A DNA stretch of 64,000 bases. It comes from Parabacteroides faecis. Lineage in GTDB: Bacteria > Bacteroidota > Bacteroidia > Bacteroidales > Tannerellaceae. Made by a program: the position numbers and the translations under genes. The stretch lies in contig NZ_BMPB01000007.1 in NCBI RefSeq assembly GCF_014647375.1, forward strand, positions 248,001 to 312,000, written 5' to 3'. The notes beneath the pieces were generated by a model. The model did not search any database. It was not told the DNA's origin and saw nothing but the letters and a program-made list of their open reading frames with translations. This document shows positions 53,968-62,587 of the stretch, one piece after another (position 1 is the stretch's first letter; each line of letters starts with the position of its first letter).

Positions 53968-55395
53968 TTACCGTTTACTAAGCTTCATCCCGAACCAGAC
54001 AATTCCACCTACAAAGCCAATTAGCAACAGGATTAAGAAGATTGTTCCGAAGATAGATGTGGCGGCGTTTACCTGGATGCGGACTGTCTTATCCTCTGTA
54101 TCCACCTTGCGGTTATCCGCCATGGCTTCCGTCTTGATCTTTACTTCCTGGGCACCTACTCCACCGTCTTTCGGCGGGATGATGGTTACCTGTACGGTCA
54201 TTTCCTTTTCCGGTTCCAGACTGCTGATCACATCCGGTTCGATGCGGGTATCCCAACCCAAAGGCCTCTCAGCAGTCAGCTTGATGTTATCCAGGCGACG
54301 GCTACCACCGTTACGTACGGTCACATCCATTGTCACTTCTTTTCCTACGGTTGTTTCGTGGTAGAGGTTGTTTGCACGCACTTCGATCTTTCCTTTTCCG
54401 CGAGGGATGATCTCCAGATTTTCGTTACCGGCCTTCTCGCCGTTAGAGGCAGAAACAGTCTGAACCTGGAACTTGATCGGTTTGTCAATCACTACTTGCT
54501 GGTCGTCGCGGTCAGGTAAATATACCTGCAAAGATAACTTCTTTATGTTTACGCCCTGCGCAAATTTGATCTGGGTCACTTTACTTTCTCCGTCCATAAA
54601 GTCGTAAGTGATCTGACGCGGCAGGTCGAGTACTTCCAAACGATATACATCGTCCGAAGTAGAGAAGCGTTCGAGTGTCAGATCATACGTGGCCTTACTG
54701 CTCAGGTCCGCTTCCTGGCTGAACTGCATGGAGGAAATATCGATCACATTCACACTGGCATCTTTCTTCAGATAGATGTTCTTCTCATCCTTGTGGTTAT
54801 TGTAGTTCAACGACACCGTAAGGTTCTCCGCATCTTTCAGCAATTCAAAATCGGCAGTCGCCACCTTTCCCAGTTCGATAAACGGCACACGGTACTCGTA
54901 CGGCGAACCGATAATCGTCTTCGATTCGTTATCGACCAGCGATACATATATATTATATATTTTACCGGAACGCATCTCGGGCGTAAAAACATCGAAATGT
55001 TCTTTGAACTGGCTCAGATACTCTTCATTCCCTTCCAGCGCACTTTTCAGGGTGATCTTTACCTTGCGTTCGCCACGCTGGTCTTGATATTTCACGGCAC
55101 GTTCCACCGTGATGTAACTCTGTTGCGAGATCAGCTTCAGGATCAGCTTCTGATAATCCACTTCCTTACTCAGCAACTCATTCTTCGAACGGTTGAAATC
55201 ATTAGCGGAGATGGCTTTCTCATTATACAACTTCGTGTCGTTCTGAAACTTCTGTTTCGCTACTTCATAGTCGGCACGTGTCTTCTTCAGGTCGAGTAAC
55301 AAGGCTGCTTCGCTGTCACCTTCCGCCCGGACGGTAAAGGGCATCAGTAAAATGACCAGCAGTACCGTGATAAAACTTTTCATGTGTTCGTTCAT
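53968..55395 (-). CDS. NEW3-domain membrane protein with an adaptor-like helical hairpin
   Basis: A 475-aa protein; ATG at 55395 or 55383 (MKSFITVLLV). Signal peptide to about residue 24. A helical hairpin at about 30-90, with the turn LYNEKAISANDFNRSK, closely resembles the hairpin tip of HlyD/RND adaptors. Beta-rich domains follow (about 95-340), then an NPCBM-associated NEW3-like domain (about 345-430, EVTMDVTVRNGGSRRLDN) and a C-terminal TM at about 450-470 with a short basic tail. It lies between TolC2 and the ABC-2 genes in an operon lacking any HlyD-type adaptor, so it may bridge the ABC-2 transporter and TolC2 from a C-terminal anchor. The bridging role is inference. Confidence 0.88.
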   Translation of the reverse strand: MNEHMKSFITVLLVILLMPFTVRAEGDSEAALLLDLKKTRADYEVAKQKFQNDTKLYNEKAISANDFNRSKNELLSKEVDYQKLILKLISQQSYITVERAVKYQDQRGERKVKITLKSALEGNEEYLSQFKEHFDVFTPEMRSGKIYNIYVSLVDNESKTIIGSPYEYRVPFIELGKVATADFELLKDAENLTVSLNYNNHKDEKNIYLKKDASVNVIDISSMQFSQEADLSSKATYDLTLERFSTSDDVYRLEVLDLPRQITYDFMDGESKVTQIKFAQGVNIKKLSLQVYLPDRDDQQVVIDKPIKFQVQTVSASNGEKAGNENLEIIPRGKGKIEVRANNLYHETTVGKEVTMDVTVRNGGSRRLDNIKLTAERPLGWDTRIEPDVISSLEPEKEMTVQVTIIPPKDGGVGAQEVKIKTEAMADNRKVDTEDKTVRIQVNAATSIFGTIFLILLLIGFVGGIVWFGMKLSKR

Positions 55396-55450
55396 TTGTT
55401 CTTCTTATTATTAGTTATTTCAATTTCGTTCCTAAGTTTCTTTTAATTTC

Positions 55451-55502
55451 CTGCAATGGAAACTGGAGTTTCTTTGGCAGGAAACTGGAGTTTCCAAAGC
55501 AG
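55451..55502 (-). repeat. Direct and inverted repeat cluster between TolC2 and the NEW3-domain gene
   Basis: GGAAACTGGAGTTTC occurs at 55458-55472 and again at 55480-55494; the second copy sits in a nested hairpin CTTTGG...GGAAACTGGAGTTTCC...CCAAAG type (about 55473-55498). Related GGCAGGAAACTG also occurs near 55572 at the end of the TolC2 gene. There is no strong T tract, so it may be a processing or stability element rather than a terminator. Confidence 0.45.
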
Positions 55503-55561
55503 GCAACTACGAGGAAACTGTAATCAATTATATATAAAACTACTAACTAAAAACAGCTTTC

Positions 55562-57076
55562 CTACGATTCAGGCAGGAAACTGCGGTTATGTTCAAAGTC
55601 ATACATCGTCTTACGGTTTAGGTCAGCTACCGACAAGCGGTAAGTGATATAACTGTCGATGTAAGCCAACTGCACCTGCGAAAGACGCTCCTGTTCGATG
55701 GAAAGTTCCTGGCTCGTCATATCGCCGTTTTCAAAACGCATTTGGCTGATCCGGTAACTCTGTATGGCAACCTCCTGGTTCCGGCGGTTGATGCGGTAAC
55801 GCTTCTCGGCCTCATACACGCTACGGACGATCTCACGTATCTCCTGTTCGATAGTACGTTCGGTATTGTCGAGATCCAGTTTGCGTTGTTTCAGGCGGAC
55901 TTGTTCGCGGCGGACCTGATTCCTGGCACGTCCCCAGTCCAGAAGCGGATAAGAGACAGTCAGGGCAATCCCACGGTTTGCAGGACGGTCGCGCATATTG
56001 TCAAACGAAGAACCGACCAGCTGACCGACCGTACCGTCGCTGCGCGTACTTAATCCGGTAAAATCATAGTAAGCGGATATATTCCCCTTAAACTCCCGTT
56101 CCCGTTTGGCACGTTTCACTTCGATGGCCTGTAACTCGATATCGAGATTGTTTTCCTTGATCTCCATACGGTTGCGCAATGCCTCGTCGATGGCCTGCTG
56201 CATATCGACAATAAAAGCCTCGAACTCCATCTCTGCTTTCAAATCGATCTCCTCCCCGAGAGGTAAACCGATCAATAGCTTAAATTGGTCTTTAGCAGTA
56301 GATAGCTTTCCTTCGCTCTCCATTACACGGGCCTCGTCCTGCGCTACGGTAATCTCGGCAATCAACATTTCCCCTTCGGGAAGATTACCCGTTTCCTGTT
56401 TCAGCTTGGTGATGCGATAAGCCTCACGGGAATTGACCAAACGGTCCTGGTTGATCTTATGTTCGTACGCCAGTTTATATACAGTATAAAAGCTCTCTGT
56501 TACATTATATACTATATTCATCTGCACACGGGTGAAATAACAGGTACTTTTCTTATAATCCAGTTCCGCCACCTTCATATTCTCTTTCAGCTTATTGGCT
56601 GTAAAGATGGGCTGGTTGAAAGAGAGGGCGAAACGGCTGTACACCTGGTCGCGTTCCAGTTCCTCATAATCCTGTTGTGAAAGCGTAGTCCGGTAATTCT
56701 CCCAATACATTTTAGAGCTGAGGGCAAAATTACCTCCGGTGGGTAATACATAGGTAAAGTTCAGATTCCCTCCCACCTGCAGGGAACCGGTGGAGTTATA
56801 AACCGGCAGACCGTTGGCTTGCGAGATTTCCGTCAGCCCTTCCGTCCATGAAGGCGTAAAGAAATCGAAATTAAGCAACGGCTTGAACTGTGCCTTTGTG
56901 TAAAGATAAGAATAGCGGGTGGCATCCATGTCTTCCTTATAATATTTCACCGTATAACTCTCACCCAATGCGATACGAATCGCTTCATCGTAAGTAATCA
57001 TCCGGGGCGTTTCCGTTTCAGCATGCCCTGCCAAAGCAAATCCCATTAACAGAGATACCAGTAATTTTCTTTTCAT
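55562..57076 (-). CDS. TolC-family outer membrane efflux protein (TolC2)
   Basis: A 504-aa protein with a signal peptide (about 1-19, ending GHAE) and OEP helical regions: MITYDEAIRIALGESYTVKY at the start, FNQPIFTANKLKENMKVAELDYKK in the first half and LTVSYPLLDWGRARNQVRREQVR in the second, then FENGDMTSQELSIEQERL near the C-terminus. It should form the outer membrane exit for the ABC-2 module. First gene of the operon, with a sigma-54 promoter and a distinct operator array upstream, divergent from the GH92 gene. It is only distantly similar to TolC1. Confidence 0.95.
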   Translation of the reverse strand: MKRKLLVSLLMGFALAGHAETETPRMITYDEAIRIALGESYTVKYYKEDMDATRYSYLYTKAQFKPLLNFDFFTPSWTEGLTEISQANGLPVYNSTGSLQVGGNLNFTYVLPTGGNFALSSKMYWENYRTTLSQQDYEELERDQVYSRFALSFNQPIFTANKLKENMKVAELDYKKSTCYFTRVQMNIVYNVTESFYTVYKLAYEHKINQDRLVNSREAYRITKLKQETGNLPEGEMLIAEITVAQDEARVMESEGKLSTAKDQFKLLIGLPLGEEIDLKAEMEFEAFIVDMQQAIDEALRNRMEIKENNLDIELQAIEVKRAKREREFKGNISAYYDFTGLSTRSDGTVGQLVGSSFDNMRDRPANRGIALTVSYPLLDWGRARNQVRREQVRLKQRKLDLDNTERTIEQEIREIVRSVYEAEKRYRINRRNQEVAIQSYRISQMRFENGDMTSQELSIEQERLSQVQLAYIDSYITYRLSVADLNRKTMYDFEHNRSFLPES

Positions 57077-57152
57077 ACTATATCGAATTAAGTCTTTCCG
57101 GGTAATAGATTACCCAATTATCTTCTTTTATTTATATATTCACATATAGTAA

Positions 57153-57270
57153 GGCAAACGGCGTGCCAAAATCATAACAGACTGATTATACGCGCCTCGC
57201 TGAAATGGGTAAGATTTTACTCATGGGTAACCGCCTTTATCTTTACCCAAATTGGGTAATTATTTACCCA
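57153..57270 (-). promoter_or_regulatory. Sigma-54 promoter and candidate RR2 operator array for the TolC2 operon
   Basis: The minus-strand promoter at 57153-57168 reads TGGCACGCCGTTTGCC, with start near 57142 and a leader of about 66 nt. Upstream lie three inverted pairs of the half-site TGGGTAA: 57206-57223 (TGGGTAAGATTTTACTCA), half-sites at 57224-57230 and 57243-57249 with wider spacing, and 57253-57270 (TGGGTAATTATTTACCCA). The sequence and spacing differ from the RR1 sites, and the nearest sigma-54 activator gene is RR2. RR2 binding is inference. Confidence 0.78.
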
Positions 57271-57340
57271 TTTGCTATACATCAGAAGATAATACAACCT
57301 ATTCATCAGAAAGTTATAATCCTAAATAAGAGAAAACTCA

Positions 57341-57348
57341 TACCTTTG
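57341..57348 (+). promoter_or_regulatory. Possible -7 element of the GH92 gene
   Basis: TACCTTTG matches TAnnTTTG and lies 26 bp before the GH92 ATG. The -33 element is unclear. The RR2-type operator array ends 70 bp upstream and could also affect this promoter. Confidence 0.45.
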
Positions 57349-57374
57349 CCTATCTGAAATAAATAAGTAATGCC

Positions 57375-59669
57375 ATGAATATAAGAAAAGTAGCACGTAA
57401 CATATTCTTATCTCTCACGTTCCTTACCACGCTGGCTTCTGCAACAGCCAAAGAACCTGTCGACTACGTGGATATGTTTATCGGAACATCCAACTCCCGG
57501 TGGATGCTGGGGCCTTATGCCCAGGAGCCGTTCGGGATGGTACAACTCGGACCGGACAACCAGGGAAATGTCTGGATGGGCGGATACGAATACGCCATCA
57601 ACAGCGTTTCCGGTTTCAGCCATCTGCATGCCTGGACAATGGGCGGACTGATGATTATGCCGACAACAGCCGATCTAGCCCTGTCGAATCCGTCTTCCGA
57701 CTCTCCCTACAAGGGAGCAAACGCAGGGTATCATTCCCGTATCCTGAAAGAAACGGAAAAGGCTTCGCCGGGATATTATTCCGTTTATTTATACGACCAT
57801 GAAGTGAAAGCCGAACTTTCCGCCACTACTCGTTGCGGTATCCACCGGTACACCTTTCCCGAAAGAAAGGAGTCAAGGATATTGATAGACCTTCTGTTCC
57901 CTACCGAATGGGATTACGGATTCAGCGTAAAAGATGCCTGCATCACCCGGGTAAGCGACACGGAGTTGGAAGGTTATGCCGACTGCCAATCCGGATCATG
58001 GAGCAGGTGGAATGATTATAAGCTGCATTTCATCATTCGCTTCAGTAAACCGTTTTCCCGGCTGAACGGCTGGAATGAGGGGAAAGAAGTCGATGATATA
58101 CAATCCATCTCCGGCAAAAACGACATCGGAGTCTATGCCCTTTACACTACGAAAGAAGGAGAAAGCATCACCGTCTCTACCGGCCTGTCGCTGGTCAGCA
58201 TCGAGCAAGCCCGTTTAAATATGGAAGCGGAACTGGCTCCCCTAGAATATGACTTCGACCGTGTAGCAGCGCAAACCCGTACCAAATGGAACAAACTGCT
58301 TGGGAAAATAGAGATAGAAGGACAGAACGAAGTGGATAAAACAAAGTTCTATACCAACCTCTACCGCGCTTATGCCGGAAAACAAACCTGGAACGATGTG
58401 AACGGCCAATACCGCGATGCCTGCGAAAACGTACAGCAACTGGATCACGGCAATATGTACGGCGGCGATGCTTTCTGGAACAGTTTCTGGAACCTGAACG
58501 GCCTTTGGTCGATCATCTCCCCTCGTATCGTCGACGATTGGGTAACCACCCAGCTCGAAATGTTCAAACACACGGGATGGACAAGCAAAGGTCCGGCAGG
58601 CTTGGAATATTCGGGGATCATGGAAGGTTCGCACGAAACTGCGCTGATGGTAGCGGCTTACCAGAAAGGGATACGCAAAGACGGAGAAGACATTTACAAA
58701 GCCGTCATAAAAAATGTAACGGAGACGGGTATCAACCATCCCTGCGGCGGTAGTTGTGGTAATCCTTTACTGGATGTTTACATTAAGTATGGTTATATGC
58801 CGATGGAAATGGGAGTGGTATCCAAAACACTCGATTATGCTTACGACGACTGGTGCGTCGCCCAGCTTGCCTTTGCCCTCGGAAAGAAAAAAGAGGGAAA
58901 AGCATTGCTGGCACGTTCCATGAACTATAAGAATGTATTTCATCCGGAGAAGAAGTTTGTCATGCAGCGGGACAGTCTCGGCAATTGGGATCCCGACTTC
59001 AACGTATTCTCCAACAAAGGGTTTATCGAAGGGAACAGCTGGCAATACTCCTGGTATGTACCGCATGATATTCCGGGATTGGTCGATCTGCTGGGGAAAG
59101 ATCTTTTCAACAGCCGCCTGGAAGAAGGTTTTATCAAATCGGAAAAGCATAAGTTCGCTGCTCACGTCTTCGACCGTACGATGGGGCAGGCAGCCGAATT
59201 TTATATCAATCAGGGGAATGAGGTCAATATGTGTACGCCGTTCCTGTTCAACTACTCCGGCAAACCGTGGCTGGCACAGAAATGGTCGCGTGCCATCCTG
59301 GATAGTTTCTACGGTTCGACTCCCTATCATGGCTGGGAAGGTGATGAAGACGAAGGACAGATGGGCGGCTGGTATGTGATGAGTGCCCTCGGCCTGTTCG
59401 AAATGAACGGAGGTGCTTCCCTACGGCCGGAACTGGAACTGACCAGTCCGCTCTTCAACAAAGTAACCATCCATCTGGATCCGGATTATTATAAAGGGAA
59501 GACTTTCACGATCGAAGCCCGTAACAACTCAAAAGAAAATATCTATATCCAGAAAGCATACCTGAACGGCAAAGAATTGAAACAGCCGCGAATCCCCTTT
59601 ACCGCAATAACTGCCGGCGGGGTACTTTTACTCGAAATGGGCGATAAACCGGGGTATACATGCTTCTGA
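57375..59669 (+). CDS. GH92 family glycoside hydrolase (alpha-mannosidase-like), non-canonical subgroup
   Basis: A 764-aa exported enzyme (signal peptide about 1-24). The N-terminal GH92 domain begins VDYVDMFIGTSNSRW, with PFGMVQLGPDNQG. The catalytic barrel keeps EGNSWQYSW (E552, candidate catalytic acid) and GDEDEGQMGGWYVMSALG (D657 and D659, candidate base). Many GH92 alpha-1,2-mannosidases carry GNEPSHH in the calcium/substrate loop; here it reads GNEVNMC (616-620), and the early GGHTxPG-type motif is also absent. The fold is therefore secure but specificity for alpha-1,2-mannose is doubtful. It probably acts in the periplasm. No SusC/D genes are nearby; it lies between TolC2 and the HK2/RR2 pair. 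Confidence 0.92.
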   Translation: MNIRKVARNIFLSLTFLTTLASATAKEPVDYVDMFIGTSNSRWMLGPYAQEPFGMVQLGPDNQGNVWMGGYEYAINSVSGFSHLHAWTMGGLMIMPTTADLALSNPSSDSPYKGANAGYHSRILKETEKASPGYYSVYLYDHEVKAELSATTRCGIHRYTFPERKESRILIDLLFPTEWDYGFSVKDACITRVSDTELEGYADCQSGSWSRWNDYKLHFIIRFSKPFSRLNGWNEGKEVDDIQSISGKNDIGVYALYTTKEGESITVSTGLSLVSIEQARLNMEAELAPLEYDFDRVAAQTRTKWNKLLGKIEIEGQNEVDKTKFYTNLYRAYAGKQTWNDVNGQYRDACENVQQLDHGNMYGGDAFWNSFWNLNGLWSIISPRIVDDWVTTQLEMFKHTGWTSKGPAGLEYSGIMEGSHETALMVAAYQKGIRKDGEDIYKAVIKNVTETGINHPCGGSCGNPLLDVYIKYGYMPMEMGVVSKTLDYAYDDWCVAQLAFALGKKKEGKALLARSMNYKNVFHPEKKFVMQRDSLGNWDPDFNVFSNKGFIEGNSWQYSWYVPHDIPGLVDLLGKDLFNSRLEEGFIKSEKHKFAAHVFDRTMGQAAEFYINQGNEVNMCTPFLFNYSGKPWLAQKWSRAILDSFYGSTPYHGWEGDEDEGQMGGWYVMSALGLFEMNGGASLRPELELTSPLFNKVTIHLDPDYYKGKTFTIEARNNSKENIYIQKAYLNGKELKQPRIPFTAITAGGVLLLEMGDKPGYTCF

Positions 59670-59681
59670 AACAGCTCCATG

Positions 59682-59721
59682 TTGCCGGACGAAATCATTA
59701 TTCTATGTAACCGTCCGGCAA
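59682..59721 (+). terminator. Terminator-like hairpin after the GH92 gene
   Basis: A 10-bp perfect stem TTGCCGGACG / CGTCCGGCAA with a 20-nt loop, followed after 8 nt by TTTTTT, 12 bp past the GH92 stop. Confidence 0.6.
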
Positions 59722-59737
59722 ATTCATCTGTTTTTTA

Positions 59738-59745
59738 TACTTTTG
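59738..59745 (+). promoter_or_regulatory. Probable -7 element of HK2-RR2
   Basis: TACTTTTG fits TAnnTTTG 20 bp before the HK2 ATG and follows the GH92 terminator, so HK2-RR2 probably has its own promoter. Confidence 0.5.
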
Positions 59746-59764
59746 TACAAAGATCAGAAACAAC

Positions 59765-61009
59765 ATGCCACTATTCAGAAAGAACGAACGACCCGCGCAA
59801 CCCAATCTGGAACAATTGCTTTCAGAGTTCAACCAGTCACTTACGTTGATTGTCGACAAACAATTGCTTATCGGCAACATTGCCGCCAAAGTGAAACAAA
59901 TATGCCCTGTCGAGAGTATCTATATTTTCCTGCTGGATGAGAACACCGGGAAATACAAACAACAGAACGAAGCAAAGAACAAACCGGTGACCCTGACCAA
60001 ACGAAGCCGCCTGACCAGCTGGCTATCGGTAAACGAAAAACATCTGACCGTATCCGAACATCCGGATATCATCGCTTACTTCCCTCCGGAAGAACAGGAA
60101 ATAGTACGTCAACTGGGCGCAGAACTGATCTTCCCGCTAAAGGTGATGAACCAGATAAACGGAACGATCTTTATCGGAAAGAAAACCGACGGAACCGTTT
60201 TCACCCCACAGGAACTGAAGCTGCTCTCCATCCTGATCAACCAGGCGACTTTTGCCATCGAACATGCTTCGCTCTACGAGATACAGACCGAACGCCTGAA
60301 AAAGATGTACCGCACAGATCGTCTGGCAACTTTGGGAGAACTGGCTGCCGGTGCCGCCCATGAGATACGAAACCCGCTGACAGCCATCCGCAGTACGATC
60401 CAGTATCTGAGTAAGGATTTCAATGCCGACCCGACCAAAAAAGAGATGATGGATGAACTGATCTCGGAAGTGGAACGTATCAATAAGATCGTACAAGGCT
60501 TGCTGTCGTTCGCCCGTCCGTCGGAGTTGAACACATCGGAGGTAAACATCGAGCAACTGATCAACCAGACGCTTTTGCTGGTGACAAACACTTTACGTAA
60601 ACAGGATATCGAAGTAGAGTTCGAATACTTCACCGACAATACGACCCTGCAGGCCGACACGGAACAACTGAAACAGGTCTTCCTGAACATTATTCTAAAT
60701 GCAGTCGAGGCCATGAGCAAAAATTCTTCCGGCCACTCGCGTACATTAATAATAAGTATAGAAAAGGGAGCACCGATCAATACGCATTCCCGTTATCTGA
60801 TCGTCTCGTTCGAGGATACCGGAAAAGGGATCGAACAGAAAGACATCGAGAATGTATTCAACCCGTTCTTCACGACAAAAGAAGAAGGGACCGGATTAGG
60901 ATTAGCCATTTGCTACGGCATCGTGAAACGCCATGAAGGCGAGATCGAGGTAAAAAGTACGCCGGGCAAAGGCACTTGCATAAACATAAAACTACCGCAA
61001 CGTATATGA
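59765..61009 (+). CDS. Soluble GAF-domain histidine kinase HK2
   Basis: A 414-aa kinase without membrane helices. A GAF-like domain covers about 18-165 (VDKQLLIGNIAAKVKQICPV, then LFPLKVMNQINGTIFIGKK-like segments). HisKA has H199 in AAHEIRNPLTAIRS, and HATPase has the N-box IILNAVEAMSK, EDTGKGI, FNPFFTTKEEGTGLGL and TPGKGTCINIKL. It resembles the kinase parts of AtoS/NtrB-type partners of sigma-54 regulators. The signal would be cytosolic, in contrast to membrane-bound HK1. Its stop overlaps the RR2 start by four bases (ATGA), so the pair is translationally coupled. Confidence 0.95.
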   Translation: MPLFRKNERPAQPNLEQLLSEFNQSLTLIVDKQLLIGNIAAKVKQICPVESIYIFLLDENTGKYKQQNEAKNKPVTLTKRSRLTSWLSVNEKHLTVSEHPDIIAYFPPEEQEIVRQLGAELIFPLKVMNQINGTIFIGKKTDGTVFTPQELKLLSILINQATFAIEHASLYEIQTERLKKMYRTDRLATLGELAAGAAHEIRNPLTAIRSTIQYLSKDFNADPTKKEMMDELISEVERINKIVQGLLSFARPSELNTSEVNIEQLINQTLLLVTNTLRKQDIEVEFEYFTDNTTLQADTEQLKQVFLNIILNAVEAMSKNSSGHSRTLIISIEKGAPINTHSRYLIVSFEDTGKGIEQKDIENVFNPFFTTKEEGTGLGLAICYGIVKRHEGEIEVKSTPGKGTCINIKLPQRI

Positions 61010-62379
61010 AAGCAAAAATAGTAGTAGCCGACGATGAGCCGCGCATCCGTAAGATGATTGCCCGCCTGCTGACAGACGAGGGATACGAAGTCATGCCCGT
61101 CGAAAACGGACGGGAAGCGGTAGAGGCACTCCTCTCCTTCCACCCCGATGTGATCTTGCTGGACCAGCAGATGCCGGTACTGACAGGTGTGGAAGCATTG
61201 GAAGAGATCAAACGTATTTCCCCCAATCAGGTCGTCCTGTTCGTTACGGCCTTCGGTTCCATCTCCTTGGCCGTCGATGCCGTTAAGAAAGGAGCTTACG
61301 ATTTTATCGAAAAGCCGTTCGATAACGACAAGCTGGTGCTCACTGTGAGCCGTGCCGTTGAACACAGCCGGATGAAAGGTGAACTATCGACGCTGAAGAA
61401 GACACTGGGAGAGAAACAAAGCTCCGTTATCGGAGAAAATACCGGACTCAGGCAAACCATGATACAGGTCCGCCGGGTAGCTGAAACGAATGCCACCGTC
61501 CTGATCCACGGAGAAAGCGGTACAGGTAAAGAACTGATCGCCCGTGCCATCCATACTAATAGCCTGCGTGCTAACGGCCCGTTCGTTGCCATCAACTGCG
61601 GAGCTATTCCGCTTACATTGATGGAAAGTGAACTGTTCGGACATGAACGGGGTGCTTTTACGGATGCCAAAGAGGCCAAGGCTGGAACTTTCGAGCAGGC
61701 AGACGGCGGAACTCTTTTCCTGGATGAAATAGGCGAACTGCCTTTGGATGCCCAGGTGAAACTACTCCGCGTATTGGAAGAACGGAAAATCACCCGTATC
61801 GGAGGGAAGAAGGCAATCCCCGTAGATGTCCGTATCGTAGCAGCTACCAACCGCAACCTGGACGATGAAGTGAAAGACGGCCGTTTCCGTCTCGACCTTC
61901 TCTACCGCCTGAACGTTTTTACCCTTATCCTCCCGCCACTTCGCGAACGGAAAGAGGACATTCCGCTGCTGACCAATTTCTTTATCCGCAAATATAACCG
62001 GACATTGAGCCTCGACGTACAATCCATTACACCGGAAGCCGTGAAGTTGCTCGGCTCTTACGGCTGGCCCGGCAATGTCCGCGACCTCGAGAATGCCGTA
62101 CAAAGTGCCATGATACTGTGTACCGACGGTACGATCCGTCCCGAACACCTGCCCGACCGGGTGAAAGGATACGAACTGGCAGAGGAACAATCCGTAGCAG
62201 GAAGCGGCGGAAACAGTATCCGGGAGATTAATGCGCAAATAGAAAAAGAACTGATACTCGAAACGCTCCGGAAACATAGTTTCAACCGGACACTGACAGC
62301 CGAAGCACTCAATATCAGCCGGAAAACACTGTTCAACAAAATGAAACGGTACGGACTGGATTCAGCGATTGATAAATAG
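61006..62379 (+). CDS. Sigma-54-dependent response regulator RR2 (NtrC/AtoC family)
   Basis: A 457-aa protein from the ATG at 61006; an in-frame TTG at 60976 is rejected because of the ATGA overlap with HK2. The receiver has D53 in VILLDQQMP. The AAA+ domain has GESGTGKE, the sigma-54 loop GAFTDA, GTLFLDEIGEL and RFRLDLLYRLNVF. The Fis-type HTH contains NRTLTAEALNISRKTLFNKM. It is close in design to RR1, but the recognition helices differ (SRQTLYNKI in RR1, SRKTLFNKM here), consistent with two operator types. Likely activator of the TolC2-NEW3-ABC-2 operon through the TGGGTAA sites (inference). Confidence 0.95.
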   Translation: MKAKIVVADDEPRIRKMIARLLTDEGYEVMPVENGREAVEALLSFHPDVILLDQQMPVLTGVEALEEIKRISPNQVVLFVTAFGSISLAVDAVKKGAYDFIEKPFDNDKLVLTVSRAVEHSRMKGELSTLKKTLGEKQSSVIGENTGLRQTMIQVRRVAETNATVLIHGESGTGKELIARAIHTNSLRANGPFVAINCGAIPLTLMESELFGHERGAFTDAKEAKAGTFEQADGGTLFLDEIGELPLDAQVKLLRVLEERKITRIGGKKAIPVDVRIVAATNRNLDDEVKDGRFRLDLLYRLNVFTLILPPLRERKEDIPLLTNFFIRKYNRTLSLDVQSITPEAVKLLGSYGWPGNVRDLENAVQSAMILCTDGTIRPEHLPDRVKGYELAEEQSVAGSGGNSIREINAQIEKELILETLRKHSFNRTLTAEALNISRKTLFNKMKRYGLDSAIDK

Positions 62380-62384
62380 CAGAC

Positions 62385-62499
62385 GACAGTTGACAAGTGA
62401 CAGTTGACAGATGATAACTCAATAATTTACACATTGATTTTTAAACCGTCAACTGTCACTTGACAACCATCAACTATCAACTGTCACTTGTCAACTGTC
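62385..62499. repeat. Inverted-repeat element, copy 2 of the TGACAGTTGACA-type family
   Basis: The left end (62385-62406) and right end (62478-62499) are perfect inverted copies of 22 bp and share the 21-bp core of the element at 37634-37723. An additional inner partial copy lies at about 62457-62475 (GTCAACTGTCACTTGAC). The interior differs from copy 1 and is AT-rich. It lies six bases after the RR2 stop and might serve as a transcript end, but there is no T tract beyond the stem. Confidence 0.7.
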
Positions 62500-62520
62500 A
62501 ACTAAAAAATGAAGCAACCC

Positions 62521-62550
62521 TTGTTTTTATAACATTAGTTCTTAACTTTG
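62521..62550 (+). promoter_or_regulatory. Housekeeping promoter of the ferredoxin-vorB operon
   Basis: TTG at 62521-62523, a 19-bp spacer and TAACTTTG at 62543-62550 fit the Bacteroidota -33/-7 promoter. The ferredoxin start is 37 bp downstream. Confidence 0.65.
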
Positions 62551-62587
62551 TAGGTCTTACACGACATAAAACATAATTAGTTATACT

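Noticed and set aside
60976-61005. Upstream TTG start for RR2
   Set aside because: The ATG at 61006 overlaps the HK2 stop as ATGA and gives a normal receiver-domain start.
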